A DNA stretch of 19,456 nucleotides from NCBI GenBank assembly GCA_905215855.1, contig CAJMRT010000038.1:1-19456 (forward strand). The letters are read 5' to 3'. Made by a program: the position numbers and the translations under genes. This DNA is from an uncultured bacterium. Lineage in GTDB: Bacteria > Bacillota > Clostridia > Oscillospirales > Acutalibacteraceae. Shown piece after piece: positions 13,816-19,456 of this stretch. Every line of letters starts with the position of its first letter. Position 1 is the first letter of the stretch. The notes beneath the pieces were generated by a model, which was not told the origin of the DNA, ran no database searches, and saw only the letters and a list, made by a program, of their open reading frames with translations.

Positions 13816-14163
13816 TTGAATATACGAAGAGGAGATATTTATTATGCCGACCTGAGTCCCGTTGTAGGCTCTGAGCAGGGCGGAATCAGACCTGTGCTTA
13901 TTGTTCAGAATAATGTCGGCAACCGATTCAGTCCGACTGTAATCGCCGCCGCAATCACAAGTCAGCAGTCAAAGGCGAATTTGCCTACCCACATTCCATT
14001 GCACGCTGACAGCTCGGGACTCGCCAAAGACAGCGTGGTTCTGCTTGAACAGGTACGAACAATCGACAAAAAACGGCTCAAAGAAAAAATGGGTACGGTT
14101 GATGAAAATTCTATGAACGAAATAAATAACGCAATATCAATCTCGTTCGGTCTTAATGCATAA
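13816..14163 (+). CDS. mazF: MazF/PemK-family endoribonuclease toxin (NdoA-like)
   Basis: A protein of 115 residues that cleaves mRNA at short sequence motifs. RRGDIYYADLSPVVGSEQGGIRPVLIVQN is the MazF signature, and with the start used here the catalytic residues fall at Arg25 and Thr48, exactly as in Bacillus NdoA. TTG 13,816 is chosen because GGAG lies 10 bases upstream and the protein then begins at the family's N-terminus. The GTG at 13,807 is too close to that site. No MazE/EndoAI-type antitoxin gene lies upstream: the preceding 100 bases are non-coding and the gene before is a lipoprotein. The antitoxin may be encoded elsewhere. Confidence 0.93.
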   Translation: MNIRRGDIYYADLSPVVGSEQGGIRPVLIVQNNVGNRFSPTVIAAAITSQQSKANLPTHIPLHADSSGLAKDSVVLLEQVRTIDKKRLKEKMGTVDENSMNEINNAISISFGLNA

Positions 14164-14200
14164 TTCCGCATTACATACGGATAATGCTAAAAAAGAAAAT

Positions 14201-14268
14201 AAACAAGCAGCAAAACGGTCGGTTCAGCTTGAGAAAAACTCCAAGCCAACCGACCGTTGTTTGTTGTG
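14201..14268 (+). terminator. strong terminator after mazF
   Basis: AACGGTCGGTT pairs with AACCGACCGTT, with an inner GCTTG/CAAGC extension and an A-rich loop, followed by GTTTGTTGTG. A large, stable hairpin about 50 bases after the mazF stop. Confidence 0.75.
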
Positions 14269-14273
14269 TTACC

Positions 14274-14318
14274 TTACTTCTATGCTACGATATAAGCGCA
14301 TATGTAGCACGAAAGTAA
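14274..14318. other. imperfect hairpin between mazF and the XRE gene
   Basis: TGCTAC-g-ATAT and ATATGTAGCA are complementary apart from one bulged G, enclosed by TTACTT and AAGTAA. There is no T-run on either strand, so it is not a standard terminator. Function unknown. Confidence 0.5.
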
Positions 14319-14346
14319 ACTTATTATTCTGAAAAGGAGTTAAAAA

Positions 14347-15015
14347 TCACCTTTTCCCTGCATAGACATTTTTTATGTTTCTTTCGGAATATTGAATTAG
14401 GTTGAATAGTGACGGGGCATCTTTTTCAAAACATACCGAAATAACATCGGGAGAGAGGGTGAGGGTAAGCTTATCATTTTCAATAAGTTCGTTGATGATT
14501 TCAAGGTCAAGAATCATTGATGCGTCCGTGAGATTTCTGTAGCGGTTCTTATCAAGCGAAAACATAGTTTGCGAGTTATTTTTTTCGGAATTATAAATTG
14601 TGCGGAAAATTACATATTCGGCGCTCATAAGGTAGTTGCTGACTGCGTTTGTAAGGTGCTTGTTGCCGATTTTTGCAAGCAAATCGTAGATTACCGAGGT
14701 GGTGTTCATCAAAAGACTGCGGTTTATTTTGTTTATCATACTGCCTTTTTCGGTATTGATGACAACCTCTTTTTCGGCAGCCTCAAAAGGATCGGCTGTG
14801 AAATTTCTCTGTACGGTTCTGCCGAGAAGATAATCGGTTGAAACACCGTAGTATTCGGCTGTTTTTACGAGAAAATCAAGACCGCATTCACGGATTCCCT
14901 TTTCATAATGTGACAAAAGTGCCTGCGAAATTCCCATATCGCCTGCAACCTGTTTTTGACTCAAACCTCTTTCTTTACGAAGAAATGTTATAATTCTCGG
15001 AAAATCTTTGTTCAA
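14347..15015 (-). CDS. XRE-family helix-turn-helix regulator
   Basis: A protein of about 222 residues. The N-terminal 65 residues (FLRKERGLSQKQVAGDMGISQALLSHYEKG, then YYGVSTDYLLGRT) form a Cro/CI-type DNA-binding domain. The remaining C-terminal part (about 80-222) is helical, with no recognised ligand or catalytic motif. Start choice: TTG 15,015 has GAGGTG 7 bases upstream; ATG 15,030 is in frame but has no ribosome binding site, because that GAGGTG lies inside it. The gene diverges from the phosphatase gene at 15,226. The inverted repeat at 15,118-15,143 between them could be an operator, but the target is unknown. Confidence 0.82.
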   Translation of the reverse strand: MNKDFPRIITFLRKERGLSQKQVAGDMGISQALLSHYEKGIRECGLDFLVKTAEYYGVSTDYLLGRTVQRNFTADPFEAAEKEVVINTEKGSMINKINRSLLMNTTSVIYDLLAKIGNKHLTNAVSNYLMSAEYVIFRTIYNSEKNNSQTMFSLDKNRYRNLTDASMILDLEIINELIENDKLTLTLSPDVISVCFEKDAPSLFNLIQYSERNIKNVYAGKR

Positions 15016-15117
15016 GACTTGACACCTCATTTTTGAAGATAGTATAATTAACTTGATTGTCAGAAAAAGCAAAGCAGAATTTGCTCTGATTCAAATATAG
15101 TGCATAGTCAGTACATT

Positions 15118-15143
15118 GAAAGCATTTACAGCAATATGCTTTC
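15118..15143. promoter_or_regulatory. palindrome in the divergent XRE/phosphatase interval
   Basis: Perfect 8-base arms GAAAGCAT and ATGCTTTC with a 10-base spacer. A TATAAT (15,155-15,160) follows on the plus strand, so a bound regulator would cover the -35 region of the phosphatase promoter. Candidate operator only. Confidence 0.5.
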
Positions 15144-15225
15144 TATACAGACAGTATAATACAAAATTTACTTTTTGTAAATAATTAAGTGCCGATTTGC
15201 TGAAAGTCGGTTTATGGGAGAAGTT

Positions 15226-15852
15226 ATGAAATCATACATAATTCATTTTATAAGACACGGTTCGATTGATGATACACTTGCGGGGAAATATATCGGAACA
15301 ACAGACGCTCCGCTTTCCGACAGGGGAAGAATGGATTTGAGAAAACTCGATTATGAGTACAAATATCCGGGTACGCAGGTTGTGTTCACAAGTCCGTTAA
15401 AGCGTTGTACCGAAACCGCAAAAATTCTTTATCCCGAACAAAATCCGCTTGTTATTGACAACCTTTCCGAATGTAATTTCGGTGAATGGGAGGGCAAAAC
15501 TGCCGATGAGCTGAAAAACGATCCCGATTTTGAAAAGTGGCTCGCAGGCGATTCTTCCGTAAAACCTCCGAGGGGGGAGAGCAATGCCGATTTTACACGC
15601 AGAGTATGCAAAATGTTTGAAAGCATTGTTGAGGGACTTATGAAAACAGGCACAACCGAAAGTGTAATTGTCACTCACGGCGGTGTTATTATGACCTTGC
15701 TTGCAGTCTACGGACTTCCGCAGGCAAAACCGTTTGAATGGACAATGGACAACGGTTTCGGCTATTCACTCAGAGTTACTCCCGTACTTTGGCAGAGGGA
15801 TAAGGTCTGCGAAGTTTTTCAGACAATTCCGCTTCCGTCGGACAACGGCTGA
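15226..15852 (+). CDS. histidine phosphatase family protein (phosphoglycerate mutase/CobC-like)
   Basis: A protein of 208 residues. The phospho-histidine motif Arg-His-Gly is at residues 10-12 (IHFIRHGSID), followed by DAPLSDRGRMDL, the conserved SPLKRCTETA block, ECNFGEWEGKTADEL and the second catalytic His in IVTHGGVIMTLL. These place it in histidine phosphatase branch 1, near α-ribazole phosphatase (CobC) and PhoE-type enzymes. The exact substrate cannot be told and no cobalamin genes are nearby. ATG 15,226 is used because GGGAG lies 5 bases upstream; the ATG at 15,214 overlaps that site. It is the last complete gene before the composition switch. Confidence 0.9.
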   Translation: MKSYIIHFIRHGSIDDTLAGKYIGTTDAPLSDRGRMDLRKLDYEYKYPGTQVVFTSPLKRCTETAKILYPEQNPLVIDNLSECNFGEWEGKTADELKNDPDFEKWLAGDSSVKPPRGESNADFTRRVCKMFESIVEGLMKTGTTESVIVTHGGVIMTLLAVYGLPQAKPFEWTMDNGFGYSLRVTPVLWQRDKVCEVFQTIPLPSDNG

Positions 15853-15954
15853 TTTTTTGAAACTTTGGCAGAATTGTAGCACAGTTTACAATCTTTTGCC
15901 GTATATTGTGTAATAATATTCATTAGCAAACAATTGATTAAGGAGATATATAAA

Positions 15955-17040
15955 ATGGCAGATTATAAAATTACTCTTTTAAAGGGCGACGGTATCGGTC
16001 CTGAAATCGTAAATCAGGCTGTAAAGGTTCTTGATTGTGCCGCTGAAAAATTTGGTTTTGGCGTTACATATGACGAGGCACTTCTCGGCGGTTGTGCTAT
16101 TGACGCAACAGGCATTCCGCTCCCCGATGAAACAGTTGCAAAGTGTAAGGCGTCGGACAGCGTGCTTCTCGGTGCGGTAGGCGGTCCTAAGTGGGATTCA
16201 CAGCCGGGTAACAACCGTCCCGAGGCAGGACTTCTCGGTATCAGGGGCGCACTCGGACTTTTCGCAAATCTTCGTCCGTCGGTTATTTTCGGACCGCTCA
16301 AAAGTGCATCACCTATCAAGGATGAAATCATCGGCGGCAACCTCGATGTTATGATTGTTCGTGAGCTTACAGGCGGTATCTACTTTGGCGAAAAGGGCAC
16401 CCGGGAGGGCGCCCGTGGTCGGGAAGGCTACGATGTGGAATGTTACAGCGAATTTGAGGTGGAGCGGGTAGCCCGCCATGCCTTCCGACTGGCGCAGGGC
16501 CGCCGCAAGAGCGTCACCAGCATTGATAAATCCAATGCGCTGGAAAGCTCCCGGCTGTGGCGGGAAACGGTGGCCCGCGTAGCGCAGGATTACCCTGATG
16601 TGCAGCTGACCAACCTGCTGGTGGATAAGGCCGCCATGGAGCTGACCTGCAATCCCTCCCGCTTTGATGTGATGCTGACCACCAGCATCTTCGGTGATAT
16701 CCTCTCGGATGAGGCGGGGGTGGCCACCGGCTCGGTGGGGATGCTTGCCTCCGCGGCCATCAATGAAAATGGCTTCGGGCTCTTTGAGCCCATCCATGGC
16801 ACAGCACCTGATATTGCCGGGCTGGGCATTGCCAATCCCCTGGCCGCTATTGCCTCGGTAGGTATGCTGCTGGAGATCGGACTGGGGCTGAAGGAAGAAG
16901 CCGCCGCCATCGACCGGGCCATCAATGAGGTGCTGCACCTGGGCTACCGCACCCCGGATATTTACCTGGAGGGCCGTGGGCTGACCAAGGTGACTACCGA
17001 GGAAATGGGCCGCCTGACCGCTGAACATATTCACCGCTAA
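15955..17040 (+). CDS. leuB: 3-isopropylmalate dehydrogenase, chimeric composition
   Basis: A protein of 361 residues, the NAD-dependent oxidative decarboxylase of leucine synthesis. KGDGIGPEIV and GAVGGPKWD are in the N-terminal half, then RELTGGIYFGEKG, SIDKSNALESSRLWRE, VDKAAMELTCNPSRFDV, the FGDILSDEAG metal-binding block and EPIHGTAPDIAG. These are LeuB-type, not D-malate dehydrogenase. ATG 15,955 has AAGGAG 9 bases upstream. The first 142 codons are AT-leaning (CTT/CTC, CGT); from about 16,395 codons are GC-rich (CTG, CGG, GCC). The frame stays open, so the product looks complete, but the two halves derive from different genomic backgrounds. Gene identity is sure; its natural existence in one genome is not. 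Confidence 0.9.
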   Translation: MADYKITLLKGDGIGPEIVNQAVKVLDCAAEKFGFGVTYDEALLGGCAIDATGIPLPDETVAKCKASDSVLLGAVGGPKWDSQPGNNRPEAGLLGIRGALGLFANLRPSVIFGPLKSASPIKDEIIGGNLDVMIVRELTGGIYFGEKGTREGARGREGYDVECYSEFEVERVARHAFRLAQGRRKSVTSIDKSNALESSRLWRETVARVAQDYPDVQLTNLLVDKAAMELTCNPSRFDVMLTTSIFGDILSDEAGVATGSVGMLASAAINENGFGLFEPIHGTAPDIAGLGIANPLAAIASVGMLLEIGLGLKEEAAAIDRAINEVLHLGYRTPDIYLEGRGLTKVTTEEMGRLTAEHIHR

Positions 17041-17057
17041 GACAGGGAGGACACACC

Positions 17058-18329
17058 ATGAAAGATAAGGTAAAGTACGGCCACGAGCTGCTGGATATCG
17101 AGATCCCCGAGGGGACCGACCTAAGCATATTGCTGCCGAAGCAGCACCCCACCGGCGTTCGCTCGGAGGAGGAGATCGTGGAGGACGCGCTGGCCCATCC
17201 CATTGGGGCCTGGCTGCTGGCCGAGGAAATCCATGCCGGGGATACTGTATGTATCCTCACCAATGACATCACCCGCCTGACCCGCAGCCACATTTATATC
17301 CCCATCCTGGTGCGGGAGCTGAATAAGGCCGGCGTGCCGGACGGGGATATCACCATTCTGTTTGCCAACGGGATGCACAGCGCCATGACCGAGGAGCAGA
17401 TGTGCAGCCTCATCACCGAGGATATTTACCGCCGTGTTACCGTGGTGCAGCACGATTGCGAAGCCTCCCCCTGCCAGCTGGTGGGCACCACCAGCTACGG
17501 CCATGAGGTGTGGGCCAATAAAATCGCCATGGCAGCCGATAAGCTCATCCTTACCGGCGGTATCCTGGTGCACCACATGGCCGGGTTTGGCGGTGGACGC
17601 AAGGATATCATCCCCGGCTGTGCCCGCAAGGATACCATCCTCAGCAACCACAAGATGGTCATTGACCCCAATGCCCAGGCCGGTGTGCTGGAAAACAACC
17701 CCGTTCATCTGGACTTTATGGAGGCATGCGCCTTTACCCACCCCGCCTATCTGCTGAATGTCATCTGCGATGACCACGGGATGATCTACCAGGCGGTGGC
17801 CGGCCACTGGCGGGAAGCCTACCTGCACGGCGCTGAATTGGCCAAGGATTTCTATCTCTATCCCATCCCGGAACGGCCCGATATCGTCATTGCCTCCTGC
17901 GGTGGATTTCCTAAGGATATTGACCTTCGGCAGAGCAAAAAGGGCTTCTACAATGCCAGCCGTGCCGTGAAAAAGGGCGGCGTCATCATCTGCCTGGCGG
18001 AGTGTCCCGAGGGATGCAGCAAAGAGATGGACGATCCCTTTGAGGAATGGCTGGGCCGCTATCCCGATAAGGACTCCGTGGTGGCGGAGCTGAAGCGCAA
18101 GGTGAATATGGGCGGGCTGAATTGCTACAAGGTCCGAGAATGCCAGGCCCACTGCCGGCTGATCCTCATCACCGCGCTGGACCAAAAGCGCATGGCTGAA
18201 GTAAATGTGGAGTGCTACCCCAAGGAACAGCTCAATGAGGTCATCCGCACCGTTTTGGCGGAATATGACCACCCCAAGGTGCTGTATATGCCGCAGGCCA
18301 CCCTTACGCTGCCGCTGGTGAAAGAATAA
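17058..18329 (+). CDS. LarA-family nickel-dependent racemase-like protein
   Basis: A protein of 423 residues. The ILTNDITRLTRSH and LFANGMHSAMTEEQM blocks, then HHMAGFGGGRKDIIPGCARKDTILSNH, are the LarA signature. Lys182 aligns with Lys184 of L. plantarum LarA, which carries the nickel-pincer cofactor; His107, His173 and His198 match the catalytic and nickel-binding His residues. LarA interconverts D- and L-lactate, and relatives racemise or epimerise other 2-hydroxyacids, so the substrate is open. No LarB, LarC or LarE cofactor genes lie here. GGGAGG lies upstream of ATG 17,058, 17 bases after leuB, suggesting one operon in the GC-rich genome. Composition matches the 3' half of leuB. Confidence 0.88.
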   Translation: MKDKVKYGHELLDIEIPEGTDLSILLPKQHPTGVRSEEEIVEDALAHPIGAWLLAEEIHAGDTVCILTNDITRLTRSHIYIPILVRELNKAGVPDGDITILFANGMHSAMTEEQMCSLITEDIYRRVTVVQHDCEASPCQLVGTTSYGHEVWANKIAMAADKLILTGGILVHHMAGFGGGRKDIIPGCARKDTILSNHKMVIDPNAQAGVLENNPVHLDFMEACAFTHPAYLLNVICDDHGMIYQAVAGHWREAYLHGAELAKDFYLYPIPERPDIVIASCGGFPKDIDLRQSKKGFYNASRAVKKGGVIICLAECPEGCSKEMDDPFEEWLGRYPDKDSVVAELKRKVNMGGLNCYKVRECQAHCRLILITALDQKRMAEVNVECYPKEQLNEVIRTVLAEYDHPKVLYMPQATLTLPLVKE

Positions 18330-18334
18330 AATCT

Positions 18335-18363
18335 CTCCCCCGATCATTTGGTCGGGGGAGTTG
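18335..18363 (+). terminator. terminator after the larA-like gene
   Basis: CTCCCCCGA (18,335-18,343) and TCGGGGGAG (18,352-18,360) form a perfect 9-bp stem with an 8-base loop. The T-run is weak. A second candidate, GCTGCC-ggag-GGCGGC-TTTTCT, lies at 18,418-18,438. Confidence 0.75.
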
Positions 18364-18461
18364 CTGATTCTATTGCATTTTGTGAGCCGCTGCGCTGCAA
18401 TAGGTCTGTCCATTGATGCTGCCGGAGGGCGGCTTTTCTAAATCCAGCCAGTTAGCTTTTG

Positions 18462-18749
18462 CTAACTATGAAGAGAAACAGTAACGCACAGATCATCATA
18501 TAGGTTGATACACCCATAATAAGGATAATAGGCTGTGGGGTATTGCGAGTAAACAGCCAGTTCACCGCCCGTAGAGGTTGCCTTTATCACGGTATCCTTG
18601 CCACGGATATCACAGTTATTATAACTATTCGCATAAATGCCATAGGAGGTCCCTGTGGCGGTAACAATGCTATTACCAATGGTAAATCCATCGATAGCTG
18701 TAATTCCTTTATAGCGCTGGCTCGTAGTGGATTGACCAATCGCGGTGAC
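18462..18749 (-). pseudogene. 3' fragment of a surface or β-helix-like repeat protein
   Basis: On the minus strand a frame is open from the breakpoint near 18,749 to the stop at 18,462-18,464, about 95 codons with no start. It encodes Thr/Ser/Gly/Tyr-rich sequence (VTAIGQSTTSQRYKG, GFTIGNSIVTATGTSYGIYA, NNCDIRGKDTVIKATSTGG) with the short hydrophobic-polar alternation of secreted β-helix or Ig-like surface proteins. It looks like a gene's C-terminal end whose upstream part is gone. Base composition here is lower in G+C (18,601-18,660: 27/60) than on either side. The family cannot be named from this piece, and a non-coding reading cannot be excluded. Confidence 0.5.
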
Positions 18750-18960
18750 CCTGCCGGAGTGCCGGGTGCTCTCAGTGCTGTACTGCGGCGATTACGCCGG
18801 TGAGGATGAAGCGTGGCTGGCCCTGAGCCGTGAGGTAAAGGCCAGGGAGCTGCCCCCCACCGGGGCCCCGCGCATCCTTGGCATTGTGGCACCCTACACC
18901 GGGCGGGAGATTGATCCCCAACGATATTGCTCCCGGCTAGTGCTGCCGGTGGAAGAATGA
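18748..18960 (+). pseudogene. C-terminal fragment of a GyrI-like effector-binding-domain protein
   Basis: About 70 codons, read LPECRVLSVLYCGDYAGEDEAWLAL, then GAPRILGIVAPYT and ending YCSRLVLPVEE before TGA. The pattern (a Gly-rich YCGDY turn, then Trp-containing helix and a final Val/Leu-Pro-Val strand) resembles the last part of GyrI-like effector-binding domains, often found behind AraC or MerR DNA-binding heads. No such head precedes it: the homologous sequence starts at the same point where the minus-strand fragment begins. The in-frame GTG 18,745 has no ribosome binding site. A tentative family call on a broken gene. Confidence 0.5.
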
Positions 18961-19002
18961 ACAAATACAAAATTCCTTTTCTCCTGCCCCTTTAATCCAC
19001 AG

Positions 19003-19032
19003 TTTACTTGCCATACCGAAATATGTTACAAT
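19003..19032 (+). promoter_or_regulatory. candidate promoter of the LacI-family gene
   Basis: TTTACT (19,003-19,008) and TACAAT (19,027-19,032) with an 18-base spacer, 33 bases before the GTG start. The only AT-rich stretch in this part of the GC-rich segment. Confidence 0.5.
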
Positions 19033-19065
19033 AAAAAAAGAAGCATACAGAGAGGAGGACTGCCC

Positions 19066-19456
19066 GTGAATATCCGCGAACTGGCCAAGGAAGCCGGTGT
19101 TTCGGTTGCCACCATCTCTCGTGTCATCAACCACCCGGAGGCGGTGCTGCCGGAGACCCGCGAACGGGTGCAGACCATCATCGAAAAATACAACTACAAC
19201 CCCAAGCCAGTCAACCGCGGGCGGCGGGCCGTCACCCTCATCGTTCCCGCGGCCAAGCGGGCACAAACCCTGCTTTCGGGGGTGCAGTCGGTACTGGCGC
19301 CCAAGGGGATTCTGGTCAACCTGGTGGAGTTCTCTCCCCTTTCGGGAGGAATAGCAACCTGTATTCAGGCTGCCGCCGCGGCAAAGCCCATCGGAATGCT
19401 GATCGCTGGGGAGCCCTCTTTCCCCCCGGAGGCGCTGCCTGCCGAGCTGCCGGTAG
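19066..19456 (+). CDS. LacI-family transcriptional regulator, 5' part (cut by window end)
   Basis: The first 130 codons are present and the frame is open at the right edge. GTG 19,066 has AGGAGG 7 bases upstream. The N-terminus NIRELAKEAGVSVATISRVINHPEAVLPETRERV is the LacI-type helix-turn-helix, with YNYNPKP beginning the hinge. The expected hinge helix (ARSL-like) is replaced by VNRGRRAVTLIVPAAKR, somewhat atypical. The start of the periplasmic-binding-like sensor domain follows (LIVPAAKRAQTLLSGVQSV). Such proteins usually repress sugar-use genes; the target and ligand lie outside the window. Composition is GC-rich like leuB 3' and larA. Confidence 0.88.
   Translation, partial: MNIRELAKEAGVSVATISRVINHPEAVLPETRERVQTIIEKYNYNPKPVNRGRRAVTLIVPAAKRAQTLLSGVQSVLAPKGILVNLVEFSPLSGGIATCIQAAAAAKPIGMLIAGEPSFPPEALPAELPV

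Noticed and set aside
16309..17034. Long antisense open frame over the 3' half of leuB
   Set aside because: Mirror of the GC-rich leuB codons; His/Gly/Gln-rich composition without a recognisable domain.
17121..18413. 430-codon open frame antisense to the larA-like gene
   Set aside because: A shadow of GC-rich codon use in the LarA frame: no family motif, no ribosome binding site, and the plus strand has clear catalytic residues.
18543..18970. Plus- and minus-strand frames across the 18.75-kb breakpoint
   Set aside because: They read through the junction in frames that match neither remnant; the remnants' own frames explain the sequence better.

Overview
The window reads as a contig from a gut-type low-GC Firmicute (Clostridia, probably Oscillospiraceae/Ruminococcaceae) for roughly the first 16.4 kb. 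The signs are A/T-rich codon use, strong AGGAGG-type ribosome binding sites, an rpsF-ssb-rpsR cluster, an ireB gene, and a T-box leader in front of pheST. At about 16,380-16,400, inside leuB, base and codon use switch abruptly: 16,021-16,080 has 25/60 G+C, while 16,381-16,440 and 16,441-16,500 each have 38/60. The last 3 kb is uniformly GC-rich, with CTG Leu and CGC/CGG Arg codons. The leuB reading frame is intact across the switch, so the contig is either a metagenomic chimera joined at a conserved leuB segment or the product of gene-internal recombination with a GC-rich relative. The taxonomy is inferred.

Layout, left to right. (1) 2-1029: rpsF (3' part), ssb and rpsR, closed by a strong terminator. 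(2) 1116-5392: a copper island. csoR and a copA-type ATPase are driven by one promoter whose spacer is a CsoR-like palindrome. The ATPase carries a CopZ-like metallochaperone fused in frame at its C-terminus, with its own internal Shine-Dalgarno and ATG. The pair is bracketed by two paralogous DinJ/YafQ-type toxin-antitoxin modules pointing outward on opposite strands. (3) 5393-10,373, mostly minus strand: a conserved hypothetical gene, ireB, pheT and pheS with a complete T-box leader. (4) 10,374-14,163, plus strand: a membrane protein, nnrD, an HD-domain protein bracketed by about 70-bp direct repeats, two lipoproteins and a solitary mazF. (5) 14,347-15,852: an XRE regulator divergent from a histidine-phosphatase gene. 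(6) 15,955-19,456: chimeric leuB, a LarA-family (nickel-pincer racemase-like) gene, two gene remnants that share one breakpoint near 18,748, and the 5' part of a LacI-family regulator cut by the window end.

How the genes work together. Copper released from CsoR-controlled repression should induce both the exporter and its chaperone. The two toxin-antitoxin modules may stabilise that island. PheST synthesis is expected to be set by uncharged tRNA-Phe through the T-box. No CRISPR array, tRNA, rRNA, transposase or integrase is visible. The strongest candidates for something unusual are the CopA-CopZ two-products-from-one-frame arrangement within twin toxin-antitoxin modules, the direct-repeat-bracketed HD gene, and the leuB junction, which is more likely an artefact or recombination than a new system.
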